Below are positions 7,938 through 17,164 of a DNA stretch of 64,000 bases, piece by piece. The stretch comes from JANYCD01 sp043738625 (GTDB lineage Bacteria > Pseudomonadota > Gammaproteobacteria > Burkholderiales > Rhodocyclaceae). Both the position numbers and the translations under genes were made by a program. The notes beneath the pieces were generated by a model that saw only the letters and a list, made by a program, of their open reading frames with translations, was not told the origin of the DNA and did not search any database. Each line of letters starts with the position of its first letter. Positions within the stretch are counted from its first letter, which is position 1. The stretch is taken from contig JAYUFR010000221.1 in the NCBI GenBank assembly GCA_043738625.1, positions 1 through 64,000 on the forward strand. Reading direction: 5' to 3'.

Positions 7938-9311
7938 ATGAGCACACGCAATCATTCGGATGTCGGCGCGCAAGAGCGTGCTCCAGGCGAGCGCGTTAAC
8001 GACGTCACACCCGGCCCCGCAGACTTGATCTTGCTTGATACCCCCCTAGACCCGCTCTTATTTCTCGGTCAGTTGGTCGATAATTACGGGGACGTCGTGC
8101 GCTACCAGACGCGCTTCGGGCCGTGCTTGCTTTTCGTACACCCTAAACACGTCCAGACAATCTTGCAGCGTGAGAATTACCGCCGAGCTTCGCTCGTGAA
8201 AATGGTGCTGGGTGATGGACTACTCGCGAGCGACGGGCCACGCTGGAGATCGCAACGCCGTCTGATGCAGCGGGATTTTCTGCCGCGAAACATTGCGCCT
8301 TTCGTTTCCATTATGGTGCGCGAAACCGCAGTCAACGCGCACGCGTGGCAGGCAGCTGCCGCGGCGGGCACCGCCGCCGATATCGCGACGGATATGACCC
8401 GCCTGACGTTGCAGATCGTCGTCAAGGCTTTGTTCAGCGATGATTTTTCCCATGATCAATCGATGACACTATGTGCAGCCGTCACACAGACCATCAACGA
8501 TTTGGGAATGATTTCCTGGACGATCTTCGGTGTGCCAGTGACTATTACCCCAGCGAGCAATACGCGCTTTTTGGCCGCCAAGAATGTGATTGATGCAGTC
8601 TGCTACGACATGATCACACGTCGACGCTCGCTAGCGCCAAAGGACCGGCCGCGCGATCTTCTTACGATGCTAGTCGAGGCCGATAGCGACGGCGGTCCGA
8701 TGAACGATCAGCAACTGCGCGACGAGATCGTGACCATGCTCGTGGGTGGCCACGAAACAACGGCGCTCGCCCTGGCATGGGCATGGAAGGCTATCGCAGA
8801 GAACCCGGAAGTCGAGGCAAGGCTGCACGAAGAATTACACGGTGTGCTGGCTGGCCAGCCCCCCACCCTTGCAGACCTGCCGAATCTTCGATGGACTCAG
8901 GCCATCTTCCAGGAGGCCAGTCGGCTATATCCTCCCGTGTGGTATATGGCGCGCGTCGCCACGGAGGAGGATGTGATTGATGGTCACACGGTCCCGCGCG
9001 GTGCCTCGGTGCTCGTTTCAGCGTGGTTCACGCACAGGCACAGGGAGTTCTGGCGCGATGCCGAGCGCTTTGACCCGGCAAGATTCATGGACCCGGCTCA
9101 GCCGGCGCACCAGTACGCCTATTTTCCGTTCGGCGGCGGGCGTCACCGGTGTCTTGGCGCACATTTCGCCCTTTTGGAAGGAGTGGTGATTTTGGCGCAG
9201 CTCGCACAGGAATTCCGCGTTCGTCCCATCGATGGCCTCGGGATCCGGCCCCATCCGGGGATCACGCTGCGCCAGTCGCCAGGGATGTGCGCCCAGCTTG
9301 AACCGCGTTAA
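7938..9311 (+). CDS. Cytochrome P450 of the carrier-protein cassette
   Basis: The 457-residue protein has all P450 landmarks: I-helix GGHETT at 270-275, K-helix ExxR at 326-329 (EASR), and heme loop FPFGGGRHRCLG with the Cys ligand at 405. The long N-terminus without a membrane anchor resembles soluble fatty-acid-type bacterial P450s more than the P450cam type found at 25.8 kb. It is followed, with a small overlap, by a fatty-acyl-AMP ligase and an ACP-thioesterase. By analogy with P450s that oxidise ACP-bound acyl chains, I infer it may hydroxylate or cleave an acyl chain tethered to that ACP. No ferredoxin or reductase gene is adjacent, so redox partners must come from elsewhere. Confidence 0.9.
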   Translation: MSTRNHSDVGAQERAPGERVNDVTPGPADLILLDTPLDPLLFLGQLVDNYGDVVRYQTRFGPCLLFVHPKHVQTILQRENYRRASLVKMVLGDGLLASDGPRWRSQRRLMQRDFLPRNIAPFVSIMVRETAVNAHAWQAAAAAGTAADIATDMTRLTLQIVVKALFSDDFSHDQSMTLCAAVTQTINDLGMISWTIFGVPVTITPASNTRFLAAKNVIDAVCYDMITRRRSLAPKDRPRDLLTMLVEADSDGGPMNDQQLRDEIVTMLVGGHETTALALAWAWKAIAENPEVEARLHEELHGVLAGQPPTLADLPNLRWTQAIFQEASRLYPPVWYMARVATEEDVIDGHTVPRGASVLVSAWFTHRHREFWRDAERFDPARFMDPAQPAHQYAYFPFGGGRHRCLGAHFALLEGVVILAQLAQEFRVRPIDGLGIRPHPGITLRQSPGMCAQLEPR

Positions 9312-11046
9312 CTCGGATACCCTGGCAGACATAGTGCGCCGGCGCGCCGCCAGTGGTGCGGACGACATTGCGTACACGTTTCTGGCAGATGGAGCCGCCG
9401 ACGCCCGATCGCTCACTTGGTCGCAACTCGACCGGCGCGCGAGCCAGCTGAGCGCGTTGCTGCGCAGGCAAGGCGCCGCGGACGAACCCGTGCTGCTCGC
9501 GTTACCGTCTGGGCTGGGGTTCGTGGAGTCGTTGTTCGCTTGCTGGTACGCTGGGGCAATCGCAGTACCTATCAGCCTGCCACTTCATCATCGTTCGAAG
9601 CATCGACTGGATTCGATCATCTCAGACGCCCGCGCCCGGTTTGCGATTGGGAGTATCAGGACGCGTGAGCGGCTGAGCGTCGATAGGCCGGAGGGGGGCG
9701 GCGCGGCGCCGCTGCACTGGATTGATCCTGATACGGTGGACGACTCTCATACCAGCGACGAGGAGACCGCCGCTCAAAGTCAACGCATCGCGTTGCTGCA
9801 ATATACGTCGGGCTCGACGGGCGCACCGCGTGGAGTCGTCGTCACTCATGCAAATCTGGTGCACAACAGCGCCTTGATCGCCGAAGCGTGCGGACACCAT
9901 TCGGGACAGACCATTGCCGGCTGGCTCCCTTTGTTCCACGACATGGGCCTCATCGGGCTCGTTTTGCAGGCCGCCTTTTCCGGCCAACGATGCGTTTTCA
10001 TGTCGCCGGAGCGTTTTCTGATGCGGCCCTGGCTTTGGCTACAGATGATTTCCGATTACGGCGCCTGTTCCAGCCCGGCACCCAATTTCGCGTATGACCT
10101 GTGTGTCGACAAGGTTGGCGCGGAGCACAAGGCGCGCCTCGATTTGAGTTGCTGGCGGAACGCCTTGAACGGATCGGAACCCGTACGACCAACGACGCTA
10201 GCGCGCTTTGCCGCTGCGTTCCGCGCCAGCGGATTTCGATCGACCGCGTTTTTCCCGTGCTACGGTCTTGCCGAAGCGACGCTGTTCGTCACCGGCCCGG
10301 GTGAGGGCCGGCAATTCCCGCGACGGCACGCGGATGGAACGTTGCTTACCGGCACCGACGCAGGCGGGCATGTGGGTTGTGGCCGAGTATTCAAAGATAC
10401 GCAAATCGCGATCGTCGACCCGCAAACCTCAATCAGAGTGATAACTGGTGGGATCGGTGAGATCTGGCTGCGGGGACAAAGTATCTGCGATGGCTATTGG
10501 CAGAATTCGGAGGCCACGGCAGCGACGTTCAACGGTCGCCTGGACGTGACGGGAGGCATTGAGAGTGACGACTCCGCGTGGCTCCGCACTGGAGATTTGG
10601 GGTTCCTCGCCGATGGTGAATTATTCATCACCGGCCGGCTGCGCGACCTAATCATCGTTGCCGGCCGGAATCACTTTCCGATCGATATCGAGCGCACGGT
10701 CGAGTCGGCAGACCCGGTTATCGGAGCATCGGGTGCGGTCGCATTTTCGGTGGATGTGGACGGCGCCGAGCGATTGGTCATCGCAGCGGAGGTGCGGCGG
10801 GAGTATGGCCGGTCGGCTCTCGTGAAGACTCCTCTAGACCTCGATCCCGACGCAGTCCGCCAGCGGATACGCGCCGCGGTAGTCGCCGACAACGAGGTGG
10901 CCCCATACGAAGTGGTATTGCTGCGCCCCGGCGCAGTGCCGAGAACCTCGAGCGGGAAAGTTAGCCGCTCGGCAGCCCGATCTGCGTATCTGAATCAGAC
11001 ACTAGGACGATTGGAAGGTCCGATCGATGCTCGAACCGCTACCTGA
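9298..11046 (+). CDS. Fatty-acyl-AMP ligase (FAAL)-like adenylating enzyme
   Basis: This ANL-superfamily enzyme has the P-loop YTSGSTGAPRG, WLPLFHDMGLIG, the FAAL-type PCYGLAEATLFVTG, RTGDLGFLADGELFITGR and the C-terminal PRTSSGK with the catalytic Lys. WLPLFHDMGL and GLAEATLF are typical of FAALs, which load fatty acids as acyl-AMP onto carrier proteins rather than onto CoA. No ATG lies at the start; a TTG at 9298 just inside the P450 3' end gives about 582 residues, and a GTG at 9334 is another option. Its 3' end overlaps the ACP-thioesterase gene by 20 bases, so the two are surely co-expressed. Confidence 0.85.
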   Translation: MNRVNSDTLADIVRRRAASGADDIAYTFLADGAADARSLTWSQLDRRASQLSALLRRQGAADEPVLLALPSGLGFVESLFACWYAGAIAVPISLPLHHRSKHRLDSIISDARARFAIGSIRTRERLSVDRPEGGGAAPLHWIDPDTVDDSHTSDEETAAQSQRIALLQYTSGSTGAPRGVVVTHANLVHNSALIAEACGHHSGQTIAGWLPLFHDMGLIGLVLQAAFSGQRCVFMSPERFLMRPWLWLQMISDYGACSSPAPNFAYDLCVDKVGAEHKARLDLSCWRNALNGSEPVRPTTLARFAAAFRASGFRSTAFFPCYGLAEATLFVTGPGEGRQFPRRHADGTLLTGTDAGGHVGCGRVFKDTQIAIVDPQTSIRVITGGIGEIWLRGQSICDGYWQNSEATAATFNGRLDVTGGIESDDSAWLRTGDLGFLADGELFITGRLRDLIIVAGRNHFPIDIERTVESADPVIGASGAVAFSVDVDGAERLVIAAEVRREYGRSALVKTPLDLDPDAVRQRIRAAVVADNEVAPYEVVLLRPGAVPRTSSGKVSRSAARSAYLNQTLGRLEGPIDARTAT

Positions 11047-12139
11047 TTCAACAACAAAAAATTCACGGTCGGTCGCCGACATTCGTGTTTGGATCGTCAC
11101 GGAGTTATCACTCGCGCTGAAGGTCGACCCTCTATCGATCGACACCGCCGGGGCGCTCTACTCCCTCGGTGCCGATTCGGTCACCGCAATTGGAATCACA
11201 GGCGCGCTGGCAGGTTGGCTAAATCGAGATTTGCCCGCGACCCTGATGTGGGACCACCCCTCGATCGACGCCATCGCCGAGGCCTTGACCGATTCGGATG
11301 TGCCCGCCGTCGCGGTCGATCGTCCGGGCATGATCACCCTCCAACCCCATGGCAATCGCTGTCCGCTCTTCTGCTTCCCGGGGGCAGGAGGACATTCGAC
11401 CACATTCGCACCACTAACGGCACACCTTGGTTCCAATCATCCATGCTTTGGGCTAACCGTGCCGGGCCTCAATCGGGAACAGAAACCCTTTGAGCAGGTG
11501 GAAGAGATTGCGGCTGCGATGCTCAACAGCATTCGCCTAGTGCAGCCCAAAGGGCCGTACCAGCTGGCTGGATACTCTTTCGGTGGCCTACTGGCCTACG
11601 AGGCAGCCCAGCAGTTGCAGGCGGCCGGCGAGAGCGTTTCGCTGCTAGCAATTTATGACACCTTTACCCCAGATGGCCTCGTATTACGACCGCGTTGGCA
11701 CAGGTTGTTTCTTCATGCGCACGTCATGGCGACGCGGCCCGGTCGACGCGAATATCTTCGCAAGCAGCTCGAGAGGCGGCGGATCGCGCGCGAGGCAAAG
11801 AGCGCCGACGATATGAGTAGCGCGATTACGATGGTTCACGGACGCGAGAATTTAGCAAAGGAAGTCGAGCAGACCAACAATCGGGCCATCGCGCGCTACC
11901 GGCCACAACGCTACGCTGATCCGGTCGTGCTCTTTCGGGCGACCGAGCGCAAGATGGAAGCAATATTCTACAAGATCGATCACTTTTCCAACGGTTGGGG
12001 CGCGCTGACGGACGGTCGGCTCCGCATCGTCGATCTTCCCGGTAGCCATCTCAGCATTTTGAGTATGGCGAACGCGCGGGTGGCGGCCGAGAGGTTGCGC
12101 CCGTACCTGTCTGAAGAGTATTGCGTGTTGGCAAGATGA
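11027..12139 (+). CDS. Acyl carrier protein-thioesterase didomain protein
   Basis: Residues about 15-92 form a phosphopantetheine carrier domain with the attachment serine in LGADSVTAIG (Ser51). Residues about 105-365 form a type I thioesterase: the FCFPGAGG oxyanion loop near 115, nucleophile GYSFGG (Ser184), and a C-terminal GSHLSIL histidine near 345. The pairing resembles the terminal PCP/ACP-TE of NRPS or PKS lines cut loose from any condensing domain. With the FAAL upstream, it should receive an acyl chain, present it (perhaps to the P450), and release it as acid, lactone or ester. The ATG at 11027 lies inside the FAAL gene. Confidence 0.88.
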   Translation: MLEPLPDSTTKNSRSVADIRVWIVTELSLALKVDPLSIDTAGALYSLGADSVTAIGITGALAGWLNRDLPATLMWDHPSIDAIAEALTDSDVPAVAVDRPGMITLQPHGNRCPLFCFPGAGGHSTTFAPLTAHLGSNHPCFGLTVPGLNREQKPFEQVEEIAAAMLNSIRLVQPKGPYQLAGYSFGGLLAYEAAQQLQAAGESVSLLAIYDTFTPDGLVLRPRWHRLFLHAHVMATRPGRREYLRKQLERRRIAREAKSADDMSSAITMVHGRENLAKEVEQTNNRAIARYRPQRYADPVVLFRATERKMEAIFYKIDHFSNGWGALTDGRLRIVDLPGSHLSILSMANARVAAERLRPYLSEEYCVLAR

Positions 12140-12224
12140 GATCTTGCGGGCGCTCCCAATTTTTTGGACACATCAAGCAGGAAGGAGGCTTTGCTTGTGG
12201 GGAGAATTTTAGATCGATGTGGGC

Positions 12225-12358
12225 TGTGTATTTTTCCGCCAGCAAATTCAAAGGCAGCATATCGATTTCTGGATAATGATCGGGTAAGTGGGGCGGAGTT
12301 GCGCACTGACAGCCTCGGTGCCGTTGGCCGATCGCAATACAGTAAGTTCAATAGGTAG
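12225..12358 (+). pseudogene. Possible IS4/Tn5-type transposase N-terminal scrap
   Basis: A short frame reads SKAAYRFLDNDRVSGAEL, resembling the AAYRF(L/F)DN..V segment in the N-terminal DNA-binding part of IS4-family transposases. Nothing else of the element, and no inverted repeats, can be seen, and the frame closes at 12358. The rest of the 219-base gap between the ACP-TE stop and the M23 gene shows no gene. This is a weak call from one motif. Confidence 0.35.
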
Positions 12359-13267
12359 TCACGGTCCGCTTGATGGTGTCGCCATGAACCCCAACGGAAA
12401 CCTATTCAAGACTGCGACCTGAGAGCTGCGGATGGCGGCGGGGCCATGCTCATCGAAGCTCATCATTTTCGTTGCGAGCAAGGTACGTGGATTAATCGGT
12501 TTGTCGCCATCGCGTACTTCAAAGTGCACATGTGGACCGGTCGAATGCCCTGTACTCCCGAGTAATGCCACCAAATCTCCCTGGGCGACTCGGTCACCTA
12601 GTTTCACTTTTAAAGCGCTATTATGAGCGTACAGCGTGGTTCTTTGTCGGTCATGGCGTAGGATCACGACGTTGCCGTAGCCACGCATTCCGTCACTCGC
12701 ATATATGACTTCACCAGGCGCAGCGGCGTAGACCGGCTCACCAACGTCAGCGGCGATATCCAAGCCTTTATGCATCTTGCCCCAGCGCGCCCCAAACTCT
12801 GAGCTCACGATTCCAGCCTCCAGCGGCCACTTCATAACTCCGTCGAAATGTTCGGGCATCGCCCCAGGAAGTGCGGGCGAAGCCAGCGGGACGGACTTGC
12901 CGGACTGCGTGCCGTTGCTGCGTGTAGATGACCCAGCGGCGGTGGAGCCTGACGCGGCGCTTTTTTTTGAAGATCGTATTCCAGCCTGATGCAGCACAGT
13001 CAGGACGGCTGCCTCGCTATGCTCGCCGGCATCATAAAAAGTCTTAAGCAAATCCTGTTTGGCGAGATAATGCTGCATGCGAACTAGCGCTTTGCCGCCG
13101 CGGTCGGTAGCGATACTGATGGCCTTGGTTGTTTGAACGGCAGCCACATTCGCAGCTTTGAGTGAGGAATCGTGGGCTTTATTATACCAATCCTGCTGTT
13201 CGAGCGAGGCACATCCACCGAGAGTGGCGGATACTATCGCCGCCAGTACGCTCCGTTTTGTCCACAT
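12359..13267 (-). CDS. M23-family metallopeptidase lipoprotein
   Basis: The 302-residue protein starts with a short lipoprotein signal (lipobox LGGC, Cys19), followed by a helical and Ser/Thr-rich linker to about 135 and an M23 (LytM) domain to the end. Zinc ligands are visible as HKGLDIA (H..D) and HVHFEVRDG. All ligands are present, so it could be an active peptidoglycan endopeptidase at an envelope membrane, unlike the degenerate EnvC/NlpD activators. It probably has a housekeeping envelope role and does not belong to the catabolic genes. It is divergent from two small membrane-protein genes starting at 13326. Confidence 0.88.
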   Translation of the reverse strand: MWTKRSVLAAIVSATLGGCASLEQQDWYNKAHDSSLKAANVAAVQTTKAISIATDRGGKALVRMQHYLAKQDLLKTFYDAGEHSEAAVLTVLHQAGIRSSKKSAASGSTAAGSSTRSNGTQSGKSVPLASPALPGAMPEHFDGVMKWPLEAGIVSSEFGARWGKMHKGLDIAADVGEPVYAAAPGEVIYASDGMRGYGNVVILRHDRQRTTLYAHNSALKVKLGDRVAQGDLVALLGSTGHSTGPHVHFEVRDGDKPINPRTLLATKMMSFDEHGPAAIRSSQVAVLNRFPLGFMATPSSGP

Positions 13268-13325
13268 CGTTCATCGCTCCCTTAGGCTACAATCCGGCTA
13301 GAACTTATAGTGCGAGCAAACTACC

Positions 13326-13898
13326 ATGGAACATTCCGCGCCGTCACCGTTCGGACAAAATCGTACCGCAGTTCATTCGCGCCGTTCATTCAACGGGATG
13401 TTCGTGGCGGCCTGGGCCGGCATTCTAGTTGGCTGGTTTGCCCTCAACACGTTGACGACACGGATAGGCGCGATGAAGATGGGATTTCATTTCTACGAGG
13501 TGGCTGCACTGGTGCAGGACCCCACTCGACTGCTAACCGGTCTTAACACTGAAAGTACTTTACTGACGGTGGCATTTAGTTTGGTGTGCTTACTCACCTT
13601 GGCTGTTGCCGCCCCGAACTTTAGGGGCGGCAGAATATTTCGGTATGGTCCCTGCGCACCGCTCGTGCTAATGCTGGTCTGTGCCACAATTCTGAACCAT
13701 AAGACGAATGAAAACTCGGTCGCGGTGCAAAATGCCAGCGAATTTACTCATACACTGATAAATATTGCCAACCTGACGGTGCGGAAATCGTCACAGATCA
13801 TGGCACGGTACATTTCGATCGGCGCGGGCGCGTGGCTGTCCGGGATTGCGGCGTCCTATTTGGCTTACACGGCTTTGCGTCGACATGAGCCTGGATAA
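13326..13898 (+). CDS. Unknown membrane protein, 190 residues
   Basis: I do not recognise a family. Hydrophobic segments near residues 24-42, 75-92, 103-120 and 160-182 suggest four membrane spans, with a short charged N-terminus and a His/Arg-rich end. The ATG at 13326 follows the divergent spacer from the M23 gene. Its last 14 bases overlap the next small membrane-protein gene, so the two are a coupled pair. Composition is normal for the region and the frame is uninterrupted, which supports a real gene. Confidence 0.55.
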   Translation: MEHSAPSPFGQNRTAVHSRRSFNGMFVAAWAGILVGWFALNTLTTRIGAMKMGFHFYEVAALVQDPTRLLTGLNTESTLLTVAFSLVCLLTLAVAAPNFRGGRIFRYGPCAPLVLMLVCATILNHKTNENSVAVQNASEFTHTLINIANLTVRKSSQIMARYISIGAGAWLSGIAASYLAYTALRRHEPG

Positions 13899-14193
13899 GC
13901 TCAAAAAAAGCTGGGCGAATGAGCTTCAGCACAAACAGCTTAGTGAGTCGACAAGCGCAATCGCCGGCTTGGCGGGAGCATTATCGGTCTTTGTCGGATA
14001 TTTGGCAGCACATGCTGCGCCCAGAGGTCTTCACAAGCTTACGATGATATTGCACCTGAGCAAAAAGCCGCTGTTGCTGAAAATTGCGCCGGTCGCGGCC
14101 GGTGTCGCCGTGGCTATTGCAACGGCTGCCGGTCTATTGCATTTCTATTCATGGTGGCTCACGCGCCGGTCGCTCAAGCCCGACGACAATTGA
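13885..14193 (+). CDS. Unknown small membrane protein, 102 residues
   Basis: The protein starts MSLDKLKKSW with an amphipathic, Lys-rich head, followed by two hydrophobic segments (about 22-42 and 63-86) and a basic tail, LTRRSLKPDDN. It matches no family I know. Its start overlaps the preceding membrane-protein gene by 14 bases and its stop codon sits in the left arm of a strong hairpin. It could form a complex with its neighbour. Confidence 0.5.
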   Translation: MSLDKLKKSWANELQHKQLSESTSAIAGLAGALSVFVGYLAAHAAPRGLHKLTMILHLSKKPLLLKIAPVAAGVAVAIATAAGLLHFYSWWLTRRSLKPDDN

Positions 14194-14218
14194 GCGGCGG
14201 AACCGATCCGCCGCTCAA
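14190..14218. terminator. Strong hairpin between convergent genes
   Basis: TTGAGCGGCGG and CCGCCGCTCAA form a perfect 11-base-pair stem with a 7-base loop, placed between the stop of the small membrane-protein gene and the stop of the TonB receptor gene. There is no T-run on either side, so it is not a textbook Rho-independent terminator. Its position suggests a bidirectional block or RNA-end stabiliser. Confidence 0.6.
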
Positions 14219-14228
14219 CGTCGGCTGA

Positions 14229-16907
14229 TTACATGTGCACGTTGTCGTGCGTCGCGGCTCCGAACTTCATGGACACTTCTAGGCCGAAGGTCCGGGGAGC
14301 CGTGCGGATCCGGTAGTCGCTACCGTAGCTGCCCTCCACGTTGATGTAGTTCCCGTAGTACAGCTTATCCGTAAGGTTTTTACCCCATGCCGCCACGGTC
14401 CAATTACCTGTCACGTAGGACACTCGGCTGTTCAGCAGCCAGTAGTCGCCACCGCCCACATGGATGGGGCCTTTGGCAATGGTTCGTGCATCGACCGGGC
14501 CGCCTGCGGGTCCCTTGCCGATAGGAGACGTGTAGCTATAGTCGCCAAAGGTGTCGAAGTAGTATCGGCCCGTGTAGCTGGTGTTGATGCTTACATTGAT
14601 CGCACCTGAATCCCATTGCAGCGCCTTCCAATTGATGCCGAAGTTCCCCGACTGTTTGGCGGCATACGGGAAGGGATTGCCGCCGACATCGACGTTACCC
14701 GCTCCGGTCGAAAGGCAATTACCCACCTGCGGCGGCGGGTTCGTGGCCAGAATCCCCACAGCCGGACAGGGCGAGTGGTTGAACGCGCTGTGGATGATGC
14801 CGAGACCGAAATCCAAGCGCAGCACATCGTTCACCTTGAACTGAACATCCGCATCGAGCCCGGTCTCTTTGCCGCTGAGATTCACCAGATAGGTGGTCGA
14901 ACTCGGGTCGAGGAGTTGCTGTTGCTGATTATGATAGTTGTAGTGAAACACCGAGAGGTTAACTTGGACGCGATTGTCGAGGAACCGGCTCTTGAGCCCC
15001 GCCTCGAGCGCATCGACGGTCTCAGGTTTGACGAAATAGACTTGCTGCGCTCCTTGAAACGCCAGTCCGTTATAGGTACCGCCGCGATAACCGCGGCTAT
15101 AGCTTCCATACAACAAGATGCCGTCCAGCGGCTTCCAGTCGATGATCGCCCGCCCGGTGGTGGCGTTCGAGCTGTCGCTCCTATTTAAGGGATGTACCGG
15201 GCCCGAGGTAACTCCAGGGTAATAGAACGCAAATTTACCGGTGGCAGGATCGCGATAATCGGACACCGTGTACGCCCGGGCTGCGCCCGTGAGATCGTAG
15301 AATGTCGTCAATGCGTCCTTGTACGCAAAAGTGTCATGCGTAAAGCGCGCGCCCAGAGTCAGCTTGACCGTACTCGTCAACTCCTGGCTGCCTTCGGTAT
15401 AAAACGCCGACGACCTACGCTCTTGGGTGTAATTCTGGTTGGCGTCGAGACCGGTGGGAAACGCAGCCGGATTCGTCTGCGATAGGAGGCCAATGCCGGG
15501 CGGATTCCAATAGCTCTTGGTAAACGGGTTGGTCGCGGGCGTGAACACTCCGGCGGAGACCAAAGAGTTGCCTAACGCAAGAAATTCGTCGTTCAGAAAG
15601 TCATAAAAATGCGGCGTATTGCGCGACACGATGTTGTCTAACCCGTAATACGCGCCGACGATCAACTTGGTTTTGTCGGCGGAGTAGTCGAAGCGAAGGT
15701 CCTGGTTCACGCTGTGCGAGACCGAATCGTAGCCGATCGCACACACCGCATACGGCGTGCCGTCGCAGTCAATCGTCGGCAGCAACGCGTAATGCGATGC
15801 GTCAAAATCGCTGATGGAAATCAGCCGCATGCTGTCGTTGAGACGATAATTAACATTCAGGACGACGCCTTGGGCCTTGACGAGTGCGGTGCCTTCCTGA
15901 TCATTCCCGATCCGCAACGCGTTGAGTCCGTTCGCGCTCGGACTCCAGTTCGGGGGTAGAAAATTGGCTCCAAAGCCTGCAAAGCCTGAGTTCAATAGCG
16001 TGACCGAGTCCGCCGGTAGATTGGGGGAAGCGCCAGTACCGGCGTTTTGCGGCGAATCCAGACCGCCGTATGACTGACTCGCGTAAATTTTAAGGGTAAC
16101 GGCGAGATCACTGGAGGGCTTGTAGAGGCTAGTCGCTCGAATGCCGAAGACCTCAGCGCCGCCCGGCGAGGTGCCAGTATTGGTCCGCGTTACATTGGCC
16201 AGCGTGACGTTGGGGGTCAAGAAGGCTGATGCGGAATTGGCCGGACCTGCACGCGTAACGTTTTTGACGAACGGCTGCGAGTTCAGGAATGTGCCGGCGA
16301 CGCGAATACCCCATATGTCGGTAACCGGCGTGAAGTCCACCGCGGCCTCCGCGTTGAACCGGTCGTAATTGCCATAGCCCACTGTCGCGTAGCCACTGGT
16401 ATCGCCCATTTGGGGCTTTGTAGTAAAGAAATTGATGGCGCCGCCGGTGGTGTTCCGACCAAACAACGTGCCCTGGGGTCCGCGCACAATCTCAATCTGA
16501 TCGAGATCGTAGAGCTGCTGTCCATGGCTGGCTCGGAACGATTGATAGACTTCGTCCACGTAGACTCCTACCGGCGAGGCCGCATTGGAATTGTACTCGG
16601 TGCCGACCCCGATTCCACGCAACGTGAAGTTCGGCTGCGTCTCGCCATAAGCGGAGCCGACCTGCAAATTCGGGATCGAATCGTTGAGATCCGAGGTGCT
16701 GAAAACGCCCTTGCTCCGCAGATCGGCCGCCGACAAGGCAGAAATTGACACAGGCACATCCTGGAGATTTTCCGCTCGCTTGGTCGCCGTCACGATGATT
16801 TCTTCCAAGCCGCCACTCGCAGCGGGCTCGGCAACTTGAGCCAGGGCCGCAATCGACACAGCATTTGCGGACAGTATAGCTAGCACTATTACGTATATTC
16901 GCTTCAT
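14229..16907 (-). CDS. TonB-dependent outer-membrane receptor
   Basis: The 892-residue protein has a signal peptide (MKRIYVIVLAILSANAVS, cleavage after AALAQ), a TonB-box/plug start at EEIIVTATKRAENLQDVPVS, plug motifs RGIGVG, QLYDLDQIEIVRGPQGTLFG and NTTGGAINF, and a beta-barrel ending in a typical aromatic strand. This matches the large class of iron-complex or hydrophobic-substrate receptors common in terpene- and steroid-degrading Proteobacteria. GGGGAGAG precedes the ATG at 16905-16907, which settles the start against a longer frame. A promoter overlapping a degenerate TCAACA palindrome lies about 80 bases upstream, tying it to the catabolic genes. It probably imports the growth substrate; iron uptake cannot be excluded. 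Confidence 0.93.
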   Translation of the reverse strand: MKRIYVIVLAILSANAVSIAALAQVAEPAASGGLEEIIVTATKRAENLQDVPVSISALSAADLRSKGVFSTSDLNDSIPNLQVGSAYGETQPNFTLRGIGVGTEYNSNAASPVGVYVDEVYQSFRASHGQQLYDLDQIEIVRGPQGTLFGRNTTGGAINFFTTKPQMGDTSGYATVGYGNYDRFNAEAAVDFTPVTDIWGIRVAGTFLNSQPFVKNVTRAGPANSASAFLTPNVTLANVTRTNTGTSPGGAEVFGIRATSLYKPSSDLAVTLKIYASQSYGGLDSPQNAGTGASPNLPADSVTLLNSGFAGFGANFLPPNWSPSANGLNALRIGNDQEGTALVKAQGVVLNVNYRLNDSMRLISISDFDASHYALLPTIDCDGTPYAVCAIGYDSVSHSVNQDLRFDYSADKTKLIVGAYYGLDNIVSRNTPHFYDFLNDEFLALGNSLVSAGVFTPATNPFTKSYWNPPGIGLLSQTNPAAFPTGLDANQNYTQERRSSAFYTEGSQELTSTVKLTLGARFTHDTFAYKDALTTFYDLTGAARAYTVSDYRDPATGKFAFYYPGVTSGPVHPLNRSDSSNATTGRAIIDWKPLDGILLYGSYSRGYRGGTYNGLAFQGAQQVYFVKPETVDALEAGLKSRFLDNRVQVNLSVFHYNYHNQQQQLLDPSSTTYLVNLSGKETGLDADVQFKVNDVLRLDFGLGIIHSAFNHSPCPAVGILATNPPPQVGNCLSTGAGNVDVGGNPFPYAAKQSGNFGINWKALQWDSGAINVSINTSYTGRYYFDTFGDYSYTSPIGKGPAGGPVDARTIAKGPIHVGGGDYWLLNSRVSYVTGNWTVAAWGKNLTDKLYYGNYINVEGSYGSDYRIRTAPRTFGLEVSMKFGAATHDNVHM

Positions 16908-16983
16908 CAAACTCTCCCCGGAGTAGCGCGATTGGAATTCAAGATCACTTGCGAGATCTTGTTCTAATTTAATTTTCAACGGT

Positions 16984-17025
16984 AGTGTAGAAAATTAATG
17001 CCGGCGGAGTCAACAGCTGTGTAAA
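16984..17025 (-). promoter_or_regulatory. Promoter with degenerate TCAACA palindrome, TonB receptor gene
   Basis: On the minus strand TTGACT (17008-17013) is followed after 18 bases by TACACT (16984-16989). This is the same -35, spacing and -10 as the promoter at 33.9 kb, including a shared TTTTC just before TACACT. The -35 overlaps TTTACA-N4-TGTTGA (17010-17025), in which one half-site is perfect and the other matches 4 of 6 bases. Confidence 0.6.
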
Positions 17026-17164
17026 AAATAATTGCGGAGAGATTGGATGTCCATCGTTGTTTGGTGCAATGCACATTCTTCGATGGGACTGAAACCCCCT
17101 AATGCACCGTAAAGTCTTACCCGAGATCCACCCTAGGCAATCGAGGCTATGCTGAACAAGACAA

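Noticed and set aside
9232..9297. Upstream extension of the FAAL reading frame
   Set aside because: It lies wholly inside the P450 heme-domain 3' end and has no family similarity; a start at 9298 or 9334 fits better.
14616..15188. Long plus-strand frame opposite the TonB receptor gene
   Set aside because: It is antisense to clear receptor sequence and shows only composition-driven residues; no motif or ribosome-binding site.
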